From positions 31,514 through 95,513 of the forward strand of contig JANQMX010000037.1 in NCBI GenBank assembly GCA_028279885.1: a stretch of 64,000 nucleotides of DNA, in the 5' to 3' direction. This DNA is from Rhodovibrionaceae bacterium. GTDB taxonomy: Bacteria > Pseudomonadota > Alphaproteobacteria > Kiloniellales > DSM-21159. Positions 25,500 through 34,254 of this stretch are shown here, in pieces. The notes under the pieces were generated by a model. The model saw only the letters and a list, made by a program, of their open reading frames with translations, ran no database searches and had not been told where the DNA came from. Each line of letters starts with the position of its first letter. The stretch's first letter is position 1. The translations under genes were made by a program, and so were the position numbers.

Positions 25500-26921
25500 A
25501 TGGGGATGTATCGCGCACTGCTTGTTGCTCTTTCGGCGGCTTTGACCCTGTCCTGGACGGGTGTTTCTCCCGCCCAGGAGCGGCTGGTTCCGGCCTCGGA
25601 AGAGCAGATGCTCCTCTCCTTCTCCCCGGTGGTGAAGCGGGCGGCGCCCGCCGTGGTCAATATCTTCACCAGCAAGGTGGTCGAGCGGCGGGTCTCACCG
25701 CTGTTCGACGATCCCTTCTTCAAACGCTTTTTCGGAGATCTTGGTCCGCAGCAGCAACGGCGGCAGCAGCAGAATTCCCTCGGCTCCGGCGTCATCGTCG
25801 ATCCCAACGGCTTGGTCGTCACCAACCACCACGTCATCGAGGGCGCCGACGAAATCCGCGTGGTCTTGGCCGACCGGCGTGAGTTTGCAGCCGAGGTGGT
25901 TTTGACCGACGAGAGCACGGACCTCGCGGTGTTGCGCATCGACGACGACGACGGAGACAACTACGACCTGCCGCACATCCAGTTCCGCGACTCCGACAGC
26001 GTCGAGGTCGGCGATCTGGTGCTGGCGATCGGCAATCCCTTTGGCGTCGGCCAGACGGTGACAAACGGCATCGTCTCGGCCCTGTCGCGCACCCAGGTCG
26101 GCGTCTCGGATTTCAACTTCTTCATTCAAACCGATGCCGCGATCAATCCGGGCAATTCTGGCGGCGCCCTGGTCACCCTCGACGGCCGGCTGATCGGCAT
26201 CAACACTGCCATCTTCTCGCGCTCGGGTGGCTCGATCGGTATCGGCTTCGCTGTGCCCTCAAACATGGTGCGCCTCGTTGTCGCCAGCGCCACGGCGGGA
26301 GGCAGTCGCCTGGTGCGCGCCTGGCCTGGGCTGGTCGGGCAGACGGTAACGCCCGATCTGGCCGAAGGCTTCGGTCTCGAGCTTCCCGGCGGCATCGCCG
26401 TCAACCAGGTCTACCCCGATGGGCCTGCCGACCGCGCCGGTCTCCGGCCCGGCGACATCATTGTCGCCGTGGACGGATTGGGAGTCGCCGATCTGGACTC
26501 ATTTCGCTATCGCATCGGAACGCGCATGTTGGATGGCAATGCCCGGTTGGCCGTGCTGCGGCGGGGGCGCGAGCTGGAAGTCGCTCTGCCGCTTGAGCGT
26601 GCCCCAGAGCTGCCTCCGCGCGACGAGACCCGGCTCGACGGTCGCCAGCCGCTTGCCGGATCGGTGGTGGCTAACCTATCCCCGGCACTGGCCGAAGAGA
26701 TCGGACTGGAGCGCTGGAGCGGCGTGATCGTCGTGCATGTCGTGCGTCGCGGCGTCGCGCGGCGGCTTGGTTTCCGCCCTGGAGACATCATCCGCAGCAT
26801 CGAAGGCGAAAGAGTGCAGAGCGTCGATCATCTCGTCGAGCTTGTTCGTGGGCCGCGGGACCGCTGGCGCATCGTTTTGGAGCGGGGCGGCCGCAGTCTC
26901 AGTGTTGAGGTGCCGGGCTAA
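25500..26921 (+). CDS. Do/HtrA family periplasmic serine protease
   Basis: This 473-residue envelope quality-control protease has a signal peptide over about residues 1-26 (ALLVALSAALTLSWTGVSPAQ). The trypsin-like domain has the triad His111 in TNHHVIEG, Asp141 in STDLAVLRID and Ser220 in NPGNSGGAL. Two PDZ domains follow, around 270-365 and 385-470. ATG 25500 is chosen because TAGGA lies nine bases upstream; an ATG at 25491 is also possible. It ends three bases from the convergent membrane glycosyltransferase-like gene. Confidence 0.93.
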   Translation: MGMYRALLVALSAALTLSWTGVSPAQERLVPASEEQMLLSFSPVVKRAAPAVVNIFTSKVVERRVSPLFDDPFFKRFFGDLGPQQQRRQQQNSLGSGVIVDPNGLVVTNHHVIEGADEIRVVLADRREFAAEVVLTDESTDLAVLRIDDDDGDNYDLPHIQFRDSDSVEVGDLVLAIGNPFGVGQTVTNGIVSALSRTQVGVSDFNFFIQTDAAINPGNSGGALVTLDGRLIGINTAIFSRSGGSIGIGFAVPSNMVRLVVASATAGGSRLVRAWPGLVGQTVTPDLAEGFGLELPGGIAVNQVYPDGPADRAGLRPGDIIVAVDGLGVADLDSFRYRIGTRMLDGNARLAVLRRGRELEVALPLERAPELPPRDETRLDGRQPLAGSVVANLSPALAEEIGLERWSGVIVVHVVRRGVARRLGFRPGDIIRSIEGERVQSVDHLVELVRGPRDRWRIVLERGGRSLSVEVPG

Positions 26922-26924
26922 GGC

Positions 26925-28781
26925 TCAGTCAACAACACGCTCGAGAGTGGCCGGGTAGGGCTTGGCATTTGACTCATCGGTCGCGGCTTCGGTGCCAATG
27001 CGATAGACGCGCAGGCCGTTGCCGCCCAGGTTCGGCACCGGCTCAAGCCACGCGGGCGTGTCGCGGCGCAACAGGCGGACCATGATGTTGTCCTCGCCCT
27101 GAGCGCTGTAGAGGTTGCTTTCCGGCAGGTCCTCACAGAACAGCACGTAGTCTGCACCCGACTGAGTGGCCAGCCCCTGCGCAACGGCCTCGTCGCCGCT
27201 GGTGAAGAACTGCATGGTCATCAACAGCCCGTCCGTATTGCGGTGGTAGGGGGCGGCAAAGACTTCGTGCGGCGTGAAGAACAGCAATTCCGGTCCAACA
27301 TCGGTGAAGCCGAGGATTCGCGCCTTAGGCAGAGCGGCCAAGGCTGCAAGGGAGTGCGGCAGGCCACATTGCGCCGACGCCGTGCGGTCCAGCCCCCGCT
27401 CCTCCGGCCTGTCCACTAGGCTGCTGGCGGGAATCGTGACGGCCAGAGGGTTTAGCAGAGCAAGGATTGCGACGGTCGGCGCCAGGCGCACGACCGGCAT
27501 CGAGAGTTTCGGCGCACGCGCCATCAGCTCACTCGCCAGCATGGCCACCGGAAAGACGGCGAAGGCTTGGGCAAAGCTGCCGAAACGGATCTGGGACAAG
27601 CTGACGAGAAAGGCGACGAGCAGGAACAGGGACAGTGGCACCGATCGCTCTGGCGCGCCGAGGCGTTTCATGACGGCCAGCGCCAGAAGGCTGGCGAACG
27701 CGATGAGGGGATAGGTATAGGCTGACACCAGCCTGTCGGGCTGCTGCAGCAGGTCGGCGATGCCCTTGGCTTCCGAGATGTTGCCGAGCCAAAGGTCCCG
27801 TAGCAGCGGGTCGACCTCGGAGTAGGGCCCGGCAATGCAGTGCGGCACCAGCGCCGCGAAGAGACCGGCGGCGCCGGCAGCCAAGATGCCGCCGCCGGCG
27901 ATGCGCGTCGGGGGCGAGCCGAAGGCCGGTTGCAACAGCCAGAGCAGCCCCCAGAGGCCGGCGATCAACGCCAGCAGAGCGATATAGGTTCCGGACAGCG
28001 TATCGCAGTTGGTCGCCGTGATGCTGCCCGGCGGTGAGAGCACCCCGGCGATGAACAGAGCGGATGCGACCGATGTGACAGCGAAGACGCCGCCGGCCTT
28101 GAGAGCGCCCGGCCGGCCGAGGGCCCAGAGCAGGCCGTAGCTGGCATTGGCCGCGATCAGGATCGGCAAGGCCTCCAGCCCGATAGACATGGAAAGGGTG
28201 GCGATGGCGCCCGCTGCCAGCGCCATGCTGCCGCGGCGACGATCGCTACTGTCTTGCCCGAGAGAGAGCAGGACGCACAGCAGTACACCGAGGGACAGGA
28301 TGATCTGCAGGCTGTGATGATCGATGCGGCCGGGCACGAACTGCATGATGGTGTAGAGCCCGAAGAGCGCATAAAGCACGCAGAGATTGCTGAGCTGGCG
28401 GGTGCCGAAGAGCAGGCCGATGCGGGTGATCAGCACGAAAAAGGCAAGCAGGTAGAGCCCGGCGACGACGACCAGGGCGACTTGGGTGGCTGCCTCCCGC
28501 CCGAGCAAGCCTTCACTGGCCGCGATCACCAGGGCCAACGGCAGGTCCGGCAGCCGTGACCAGTGCATGGCCAAGCCGTCCGGTGGCGCGAGACGGTACT
28601 GTGTCAGGTCGTGCCAGCTCTGGCCGTCGAGGAAATCGTAGACCTGAACCAGGCGAACGTAGTCGTCGTTGAGTAGATTGAGCTCAACGACGTTGCCGTA
28701 GCCGAACGACAGCATGGCCGCGAAGCAGAGCAGCCAAGCAACGCCGGCCACGGCAAGAGGGTTCGCTTCCTGATCTTGCAT
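26925..28781 (-). CDS. Polytopic membrane protein, GT-C/oligosaccharyltransferase-like
   Basis: This is a 618-residue protein with about a dozen hydrophobic segments followed by a soluble C-terminal domain. I read it from ATG 28781; the frame extends upstream without support. The first extracytoplasmic loop has the acidic pair in LNDDYVRLVQVYDFLDG and the pattern APPDGLAMHWSRLPDLPL. A later loop has GRIDHHSLQ, reminiscent of the DHH motif of STT3-like GT-C enzymes. It could transfer a lipid-linked sugar, but no full family motif is proven. A GT2 and GtrA pair lies divergent from it, supporting a glycan role. Confidence 0.65.
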   Translation of the reverse strand: MQDQEANPLAVAGVAWLLCFAAMLSFGYGNVVELNLLNDDYVRLVQVYDFLDGQSWHDLTQYRLAPPDGLAMHWSRLPDLPLALVIAASEGLLGREAATQVALVVVAGLYLLAFFVLITRIGLLFGTRQLSNLCVLYALFGLYTIMQFVPGRIDHHSLQIILSLGVLLCVLLSLGQDSSDRRRGSMALAAGAIATLSMSIGLEALPILIAANASYGLLWALGRPGALKAGGVFAVTSVASALFIAGVLSPPGSITATNCDTLSGTYIALLALIAGLWGLLWLLQPAFGSPPTRIAGGGILAAGAAGLFAALVPHCIAGPYSEVDPLLRDLWLGNISEAKGIADLLQQPDRLVSAYTYPLIAFASLLALAVMKRLGAPERSVPLSLFLLVAFLVSLSQIRFGSFAQAFAVFPVAMLASELMARAPKLSMPVVRLAPTVAILALLNPLAVTIPASSLVDRPEERGLDRTASAQCGLPHSLAALAALPKARILGFTDVGPELLFFTPHEVFAAPYHRNTDGLLMTMQFFTSGDEAVAQGLATQSGADYVLFCEDLPESNLYSAQGEDNIMVRLLRRDTPAWLEPVPNLGGNGLRVYRIGTEAATDESNAKPYPATLERVVD

Positions 28782-28949
28782 CGTCTTGCCGGCTCGACAG
28801 ACTCGATTGCTCTGTGGACAAGTGACAAACTTAGGGCGCAAGCGGAAGTTGAGCCGCACTGCGCCCTTCCAATGATCGCGGTGTGAATGATCGGGGCTGC
28901 CGCTTGAAGAAGCGTTAACGAAGCGATGGGGATTGGGCAGGTATAACAG

Positions 28950-30011
28950 GTGTCGGCTAGAAGCTCTCAGGCGAGGATTCTCGAAGTGTTTCGCCCAGCA
29001 ACCCTGTTACGCACGGTGGGCCATCGTGTTGCCTTCATCATCCCGTGCTACAACGAGGAAGCAACGATCGCGGACGTGATTGCCGAGGCTAAGGGCAGGC
29101 TGCCGACCGCCGAGGTCTACGTCTACGACAACAACTCCAGCGATCGTACGAAGGAGCGTGCCCGCGCGGCCGGCGCCATAGTCCGCGAGGAACCGCTGCA
29201 GGGCAAAGGCAACGTGGTCCGCCGCATGTTCGCCGATGTCGAGGCCGACGTCTTTGTCATGGTCGACGGCGACGATACCTACGATTTGAGCCAAGTCGAC
29301 CTGCACGTTGCGCAGCTTATCGAAGAAAACCTCGACATGCTGGTCGGCGTGCGCCGGCATGAGGATGCCGCTTCCGAGCGCCGCGGGCACCAGCTCGGCA
29401 ACCGCCTCTTCAACGTTGTCGTGCGCTCACTGTTCGGCAAAGGCTTCACCGACATCTTCTCCGGCTACCGCATCTTCTCGCGGCGCTTCGTCAAGTCCTT
29501 CCCCGCCGTCTCGGGCGGTTTCGAGATAGAGACCGAGCTCAGCATCCACGCCTTGCAACTCCGCTTGCCGGTGCGGGAACAGGATGTTCCCTACCGTCTC
29601 CGCCCCCAAGGCTCGACCAGCAAGCTGCGCACATTCCGCGACGGGGGGCGCATCCTCTGGATGATCTTCCTGCTGCTCAAGGAGGTGCGGCCACTGTCGC
29701 TGTTCGGCGCGGTGGGCACGGGCTGTGCCCTGCTGTCGCTCGGCCTCATCTATCCTGTTTTGATCGAGTACTTCGAGACTGGGCTGGTACCGCGCTTTCC
29801 GACCGCGATCCTGTCCATGGGTTTGATGCTGTTGTCCTTCTTCAGCTTCGCCTGTGGCTTTATCCTCGATGGCGTCACCCGCGGCCGCAGCGAGGTTAAG
29901 CGCGTGCTCTATCTCGCCAGTGGCCTGCCGCTTGCGATGGAGCCTGCCGAAGCGCTGCCGGTCGCTCCTGCCGCCGAGGCCCAACGGGACGCGCAGCCAT
30001 GGACCGGTTGA
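28950..30011 (+). CDS. Glycosyltransferase family 2 (polyprenyl-phosphate sugar transferase-like)
   Basis: This 353-residue protein has a GT2 catalytic domain at the N-terminus. FIIPCYNEEATIADVI and YDNNSSDRTKERARAAGA bind the nucleotide sugar, and VMVDGDDTYDLSQV holds the DxD motif. Two hydrophobic segments lie near the C-terminus (LLSLGLIYPVLIEYF and LLSFFSFACGFILDGV), as in dolichol/undecaprenyl-phosphate glycosyltransferases that feed flippases. The GTG start at 28950 is tentative; a GTG further in would sit closer to the fold. Its 3' end overlaps the GtrA gene, so the two are coupled. Confidence 0.85.
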   Translation: MSARSSQARILEVFRPATLLRTVGHRVAFIIPCYNEEATIADVIAEAKGRLPTAEVYVYDNNSSDRTKERARAAGAIVREEPLQGKGNVVRRMFADVEADVFVMVDGDDTYDLSQVDLHVAQLIEENLDMLVGVRRHEDAASERRGHQLGNRLFNVVVRSLFGKGFTDIFSGYRIFSRRFVKSFPAVSGGFEIETELSIHALQLRLPVREQDVPYRLRPQGSTSKLRTFRDGGRILWMIFLLLKEVRPLSLFGAVGTGCALLSLGLIYPVLIEYFETGLVPRFPTAILSMGLMLLSFFSFACGFILDGVTRGRSEVKRVLYLASGLPLAMEPAEALPVAPAAEAQRDAQPWTG

Positions 30012-30418
30012 GCCACTACCTCTTGGCTTCGCGCTTCTCGCGCTTCGCGCTGGTCGGTGCCAGCGGTTTCGTCATCGATGCTTTGGTTCTGCTGGCCGGT
30101 TTGGCCGCTGGGCTCGACCCTTTCACCGCACGCCTCATCGCCGTGTTTGCCGCCATGTCCTACACTTGGCTGCTCAATCGGAGCTTCACCTTCGGCGCCT
30201 CGCCCGGCCATCCGCTGCGCGAGTGGCTGCGCTACATGGCGGCGAACGGGGCAGGGGCTGCCGTGAACTACGGCATCTATTCCCTGCTGTTGCTGCTCTT
30301 CGCTCCGACCTTGACGCCGCTGATTGCGCTTTGCATCGCGTCGGTGCTGGCCATGCTGGTGAACTATTGGTCCAACGGCCGCTTCGTGTTCACCGGCGCC
30401 CGGCATTCAGAGTCCTAG
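29999..30418 (+). CDS. GtrA family membrane protein
   Basis: This 139-residue protein has four hydrophobic segments and the GtrA N-terminal pattern FSRFALVGASGFVIDALVLL followed by NRSFTFGAS. GtrA proteins are thought to flip polyprenyl-phosphate-linked sugars across the inner membrane. The gene starts inside the last codons of the GT2 gene (13-base overlap), the usual partnership in which GT2 charges the lipid carrier and GtrA translocates it. The receiving transferase may be the GT-C-like protein on the other side, which is inference. Confidence 0.88.
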   Translation: MDRLSHYLLASRFSRFALVGASGFVIDALVLLAGLAAGLDPFTARLIAVFAAMSYTWLLNRSFTFGASPGHPLREWLRYMAANGAGAAVNYGIYSLLLLLFAPTLTPLIALCIASVLAMLVNYWSNGRFVFTGARHSES

Positions 30419-30459
30419 CAGTTCTGGATCTCCTTGGGCGGTAAGCCCATAACTCCATC

Positions 30460-31788
30460 ATGACACGTGCCGGACAGCCTCGCGGAGGAGGGAGCCCGGG
30501 CCTCTTCGAGGCTTCGGCGCCGCGCCCTTTGGCCGATGCCTTGCGACCGCAGACCCTGGACGAAGTGGTCGGACAGGACCACCTGCTCGGGCCGGAAGGG
30601 CCGATCGGGCGCATGCGGACGCAGGGGCGCCTGGCCTCAATGGTCCTCTGGGGGCCGCCGGGCTGCGGCAAGACCACCATCGCCCGGCTGCTGGCCGAGG
30701 AGGTCGATCTCGCCTTCGAACCGCTTTCGGCGATCTTCTCCGGCGTGGCCGATCTCCGGAAGGTCTTCGCCCGTGCCCAGGAGCGCCGCCTGGCCGGGCA
30801 GGGGACCCTGCTGTTCATCGACGAGGTGCACCGCTTCAACCGCGCCCAGCAGGACGCCTTTTTGCCTCACGTAGAGGACGGTACGGTCATCCTGATTGGA
30901 GCAACGACAGAGAATCCCTCCTTCGAGCTCAATCCCGCGCTGCTCTCCCGCGCCCAGGTCTATGTCCTCAAGCGCCTCGACGAGGCAGCCCTGGAGCAGC
31001 TCTTGTCCCGGGCCGAAGCGCACGAAGCGCGCAGCCTGCCGCTGGAGCCCGAAGCACGGCAGGCGCTGCTCGCCATGGCCGATGGCGACGGGCGCTACCT
31101 CCTGAACATGGCGGAGGAGCTTTTCGCGCTGCATGGAGACAATACGCTCGATACCGCGCGTTTGACCGAGGTGGTGCAGCGCCGGGCGCCGCTCTACGAC
31201 AAGGGGCAGGAGAGCCACTACAACCTGATCAGCGCGCTGCATAAGTCGCTGCGCGGCTCGGATGCCGACGCGGCGCTCTATTGGCTGGCGCGCATGTTGG
31301 CCGGCGGCGAGGACCCGCACTATATCGCCCGGCGCTTGACCCGTTTCGCCGTCGAGGATGTCGGGCTCGCCGAGCCTCAGGCGCTACCCCAGGCCATCGC
31401 CGCCTGGCAGGCCTTCGAGCGAATCGGCAGCCCGGAGGGCGAGCTGGCGATCGCGCAACTCGTGCTGTTCCTCGCAACGGCGCCGAAGTCGAATGCCGGC
31501 TATGGTGCTTACAAGGGCGCCATGCGGGCAGCGAAGGAGACCGGCTCGCTGATGCCGCCCATGCACATCCTCAACGCGCCCACACGCCTGATGAAGGACC
31601 TCGGTTACGGCGCGGGCTATGCCTACGACCACGACGCGGAAGAGGGCTTCTCCGGCCAGAACTACTTCCCAGACGGCATGGCGCGCCAGCAGTTCTACCG
31701 CCCCGTGGCCCGCGGCTTCGAGCGCGAGATCGAAAAGCGCCTGGCCTACTGGGCCAAGCTGCGCGCCCAGCGAGCTGAGGAAGAGTAG
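30460..31788 (+). CDS. rarA: Replication-associated recombination protein A (RarA/MgsA AAA+ ATPase)
   Basis: This 442-residue cytoplasmic AAA+ ATPase acts at stalled replication forks. Walker A is GPPGCGKTT with Lys71, Walker B is LFIDEVHRFN, and sensor 1 lies in LIGATTENPSFELNPALLSR. The C-terminal tetramerisation domain includes SALHKSLRGSDADAALYWLARML and the ending PDGMARQQFYRPVARGFE, all strongly conserved. The gene stands alone after gtrA and converges with the haloalkane dehalogenase gene with a three-base gap. Confidence 0.95.
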   Translation: MTRAGQPRGGGSPGLFEASAPRPLADALRPQTLDEVVGQDHLLGPEGPIGRMRTQGRLASMVLWGPPGCGKTTIARLLAEEVDLAFEPLSAIFSGVADLRKVFARAQERRLAGQGTLLFIDEVHRFNRAQQDAFLPHVEDGTVILIGATTENPSFELNPALLSRAQVYVLKRLDEAALEQLLSRAEAHEARSLPLEPEARQALLAMADGDGRYLLNMAEELFALHGDNTLDTARLTEVVQRRAPLYDKGQESHYNLISALHKSLRGSDADAALYWLARMLAGGEDPHYIARRLTRFAVEDVGLAEPQALPQAIAAWQAFERIGSPEGELAIAQLVLFLATAPKSNAGYGAYKGAMRAAKETGSLMPPMHILNAPTRLMKDLGYGAGYAYDHDAEEGFSGQNYFPDGMARQQFYRPVARGFEREIEKRLAYWAKLRAQRAEEE

Positions 31789-31791
31789 GGG

Positions 31792-32682
31792 CTAGAGGCC
31801 CCTGGCGAAGTCCGCGACCGCTTTGCCGATCTCTTCCGGCGAGTCCTCTTGGATGAAGTGGATGCCTTTCACCGTCACCTCCTGTTGGTTCGGCCAGCTG
31901 CGGCAGAACTCCCGCTGCGTGCCGCGTAGGATGGCGCCGGGCTCGGCATCGATGAAGAGTTTGGGCACTTCGCTGGTCGCCAGCCAGGCACCGTAGTCCT
32001 CAACGATCGCGATCACGTCCGCCGGCTCTCCGGCGATGGGCAGTTCGCGGGGCCAGGTCAAGGTGGGGCGGCGCGTCTCGCCCGCTTCCCGGAAGCGGCG
32101 GCGGTACTCGTCGTGCTCGGCCGGCGAGAGGTCGCGCAGTATGCTCATGGGCAGGATCTGCTCGACGAAGACGTTCTGGTCCAGGACCAGCGTTTCGCCG
32201 GCCGGCGAGCGCATGGCCTGGAAGACCTCGGTGGCCTGACCGGGGAAATCCTCCCACGCGATGGGCTGTACGATGGCTTCCATGTAGGCGATGCCGGCGA
32301 TCCGCTCGGGATGGCGTTTCACCCAGTGAAAGCCGAGCGCCGAGCCCCAGTCGTGCACCACCAGGACGATGCGGTCGCCGAGCCCCGGACCGATCGCGTC
32401 CATGGCGTCGAACCAGGCATCGAGATAGCGCACATGGTCGACAAAACGGTAGGAGCCATCGCTCGACTTGCCCGAGTCCCCCATGCCGATGAGGTCCGGC
32501 GCCAGGCAGCGGCCCAGTCCTTCTGCCGAGGGAATGACGTTGCGCCACAGGTAGCTGGAGGTCGGGTTGCCGTGCAGGAAGACGAAGGTCGGGCCGCCAT
32601 CCCGCGGGTTGCCGCTTTCGCAATAGGTGATGAAGCTATCCAGAACATCAATTCTGTTTTTGCTGTCGACAATGGCGTTCAT
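31792..32682 (-). CDS. Haloalkane dehalogenase (HLD-II, LinB-like)
   Basis: This 296-residue alpha/beta-hydrolase cleaves carbon-halogen bonds by hydrolysis. The complete catalytic set is visible with a constant +3 offset from LinB: halide-binding Asn39 (HGNPTSS), nucleophile Asp111 and halide-binding Trp112 (VVHDWGSALGF), acid Glu135 (AYMEAI) and base His275 (GIHFIQEDSP). Long stretches such as FVEQILP and FIDAEPGA also recall LinB, the hexachlorocyclohexane-pathway enzyme. No other lin gene is present, so the natural substrate is unknown. A TetR gene lies directly upstream on the same strand, and a palindrome occupies the gap between them. Confidence 0.92.
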   Translation of the reverse strand: MNAIVDSKNRIDVLDSFITYCESGNPRDGGPTFVFLHGNPTSSYLWRNVIPSAEGLGRCLAPDLIGMGDSGKSSDGSYRFVDHVRYLDAWFDAMDAIGPGLGDRIVLVVHDWGSALGFHWVKRHPERIAGIAYMEAIVQPIAWEDFPGQATEVFQAMRSPAGETLVLDQNVFVEQILPMSILRDLSPAEHDEYRRRFREAGETRRPTLTWPRELPIAGEPADVIAIVEDYGAWLATSEVPKLFIDAEPGAILRGTQREFCRSWPNQQEVTVKGIHFIQEDSPEEIGKAVADFARGL

Positions 32683-32756
32683 GGTCCGGCCTCTCGCGGT
32701 TTGTGGGACGCAGGTGGACAGAATGTCACCCCTGCTAAGTCAGGGGAGCACCGTTC

Positions 32757-32772
32757 AGAATCTATATTCTGT
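32757..32772. promoter_or_regulatory. Candidate TetR operator upstream of haloalkane dehalogenase
   Basis: The plus strand reads CAGAATCTATATTCTG, two 6-base arms around a 4-base spacer. It lies between the tetR stop and the dehalogenase start. A further half-site ACAGAATG occurs at about 32719-32726, and a CCCCTG/CAGGGG inverted repeat spans 32730-32747. The position suits repression of the dehalogenase promoter by the adjacent TetR protein. Confidence 0.5.
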
Positions 32773-32774
32773 AT

Positions 32775-33368
32775 CTAGGCAGACTTTTCAAGCAGCGGAG
32801 CCAAAGCGGCTTCCACAGCAAGCACCAGCTTCTTTTTGGGCGTCCCGCTTGCGGCCATCACGGCTAGCCCTTGCACCAGCGCAACCAGCAGCTCGGCATA
32901 GCGTTCCGGGTCGATCGCCTTCGGCAAGCTGCCATCCTGCTTGGCATTCTCGAGAGCCCGACGGAAGCTCCGCCGCTGCCTGGCGAAATGGGCCCGCACG
33001 CGCTTGGCCACGTCCTCGTCGTGATTTGCCGTCTCCACGGCTGCCTGGGCCAGAAAGCACCCGGGGCAGCGCGTGGGATGCAGTTTGCCGTCACCCAGGC
33101 GCTGGAAGTAGGCGAAAAGTGCGTCAAGACCGGCATCGCGTCGATCTAGTTCGCCGAGCAGGGCCGTCACCATGACGTCGCGGTAGCGGTCGAGTGCCGC
33201 AAGATAGAGATCGCGCTTGTCGCCGAAATCGCCATAGAGGCCATAACGGCTGGCGCCTGTCTCTTGCACCAGGTCATCGTAAGTCGTGCTCTCGAAGCCT
33301 TGGCGCCAGAACAGCGCCATGGCGGCCTTCAGTGCGTCGTCGCGGTTGTATTGCTTGTTCGGCGGCAT
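32775..33368 (-). CDS. TetR/AcrR family transcriptional regulator
   Basis: This 197-residue regulator is read from ATG 33368, where the sequence MPPNKQYNRDDALKAAMALF begins the TetR domain. The helix-turn-helix is in TTYDDLVQETGASRYGLYGDFGDKRDLY. The C-terminal ligand domain is of the AcrR type and includes a PGCFLAQAAVE segment. It lies just upstream of the dehalogenase gene in the same orientation and is divergent from the TauE/SafE permease gene. Both are candidate targets. Confidence 0.9.
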   Translation of the reverse strand: MPPNKQYNRDDALKAAMALFWRQGFESTTYDDLVQETGASRYGLYGDFGDKRDLYLAALDRYRDVMVTALLGELDRRDAGLDALFAYFQRLGDGKLHPTRCPGCFLAQAAVETANHDEDVAKRVRAHFARQRRSFRRALENAKQDGSLPKAIDPERYAELLVALVQGLAVMAASGTPKKKLVLAVEAALAPLLEKSA

Positions 33369-33469
33369 GCCCAACCATAACCGGCGCTGGCGAGGCGGCA
33401 AGTCCATGCATGGGGGCCGTGCGCAGCAGATGGGTGGCCGGCGCGGATGACTTCGTTAGATTGCACAGC

Positions 33470-34219
33470 ATGACCGACCCTGCGATCTTGATCTTCATTG
33501 CCGGCGTTTTCCTTTTGGCCGGTGCCGTCAAGGGGGTGATCGGGGTCGGCTTGCCGAGCGTGTCCCTGGGTCTGCTCGCCGCCGTTATGAGCTTGCAGCC
33601 AGCCATCGCAATCACCCTGGCGCCGGCGTTGGCGACCAATATCTGGCAAGGGGCACTTGGCGGCCATGCGAAAGTGCTGTTCCGCCGGCTGTGGCCCTTT
33701 CTCCTGGCCATCGTCATTGCCATCGGGTTCGGGACCCAGGTCTTGGCCCGCGTCGACAACCGGCTGCTCTCGGCGCTGCTCGGGTTTCTGCTGGTGATCT
33801 ATGGCGTGACCGGGCTGCAACGCCCGAGCATTCGGCTGCCACATGGTTGGGAGGGCTGGAGCAAGCCTGTCGTCGGCCTGGTCAACGGCTTGATCACCGG
33901 CATGACCGGCACCTTCGTGGTCCCGGCGACGCTCTATCTGCAGTCGCTCGGTCTGCCGCGCGACCAGCTCATCCAGGCCATGGGGATGGTCTTTGGCCTC
34001 TCCAGCCTTGTGCTGGCTATCGCCCTAGGCAGCCAGAACATGGTGAGCGGCGATCTTGCGCTGATCTCCCTCGCTGCCATCCTGCCGGCGCTGATCGGCA
34101 TGTGGCTCGGCGAGCGCATCCGGCGCCGTCTCTCAGAAGCCCTGTTCCGCAAGGTCTTCTTCGTTTCTCTTATCCTGCTCGGCGCTTACATCGTGGTGCG
34201 GGCACTGGTGCTGTCCTGA
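33470..34219 (+). CDS. TauE/SafE family sulfite/anion exporter permease
   Basis: This 249-residue membrane protein has about eight hydrophobic segments. I read it from ATG 33470; the open frame upstream overlaps tetR and is not conserved. The family repeat is visible as FLLAGAVKGVIGVGLPSVSL in the first half and VGLVNGLITGMTGTFVVPA in the second. Such proteins move sulfite, sulfoacetate or other small anions. It is divergent from the tetR gene, so it may belong to the same regulon as the dehalogenase, perhaps handling an anionic product. This link is inference. Confidence 0.88.
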   Translation: MTDPAILIFIAGVFLLAGAVKGVIGVGLPSVSLGLLAAVMSLQPAIAITLAPALATNIWQGALGGHAKVLFRRLWPFLLAIVIAIGFGTQVLARVDNRLLSALLGFLLVIYGVTGLQRPSIRLPHGWEGWSKPVVGLVNGLITGMTGTFVVPATLYLQSLGLPRDQLIQAMGMVFGLSSLVLAIALGSQNMVSGDLALISLAAILPALIGMWLGERIRRRLSEALFRKVFFVSLILLGAYIVVRALVLS

Positions 34220-34254
34220 GTTGCGGGAGCGCAGGCCTGCCAAACACTATCTTT

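Noticed and set aside
33194..33469. Extended start of the TauE/SafE frame
   Set aside because: It overlaps the tetR gene on the other strand and is not hydrophobic; ATG 33470 begins the first membrane segment.
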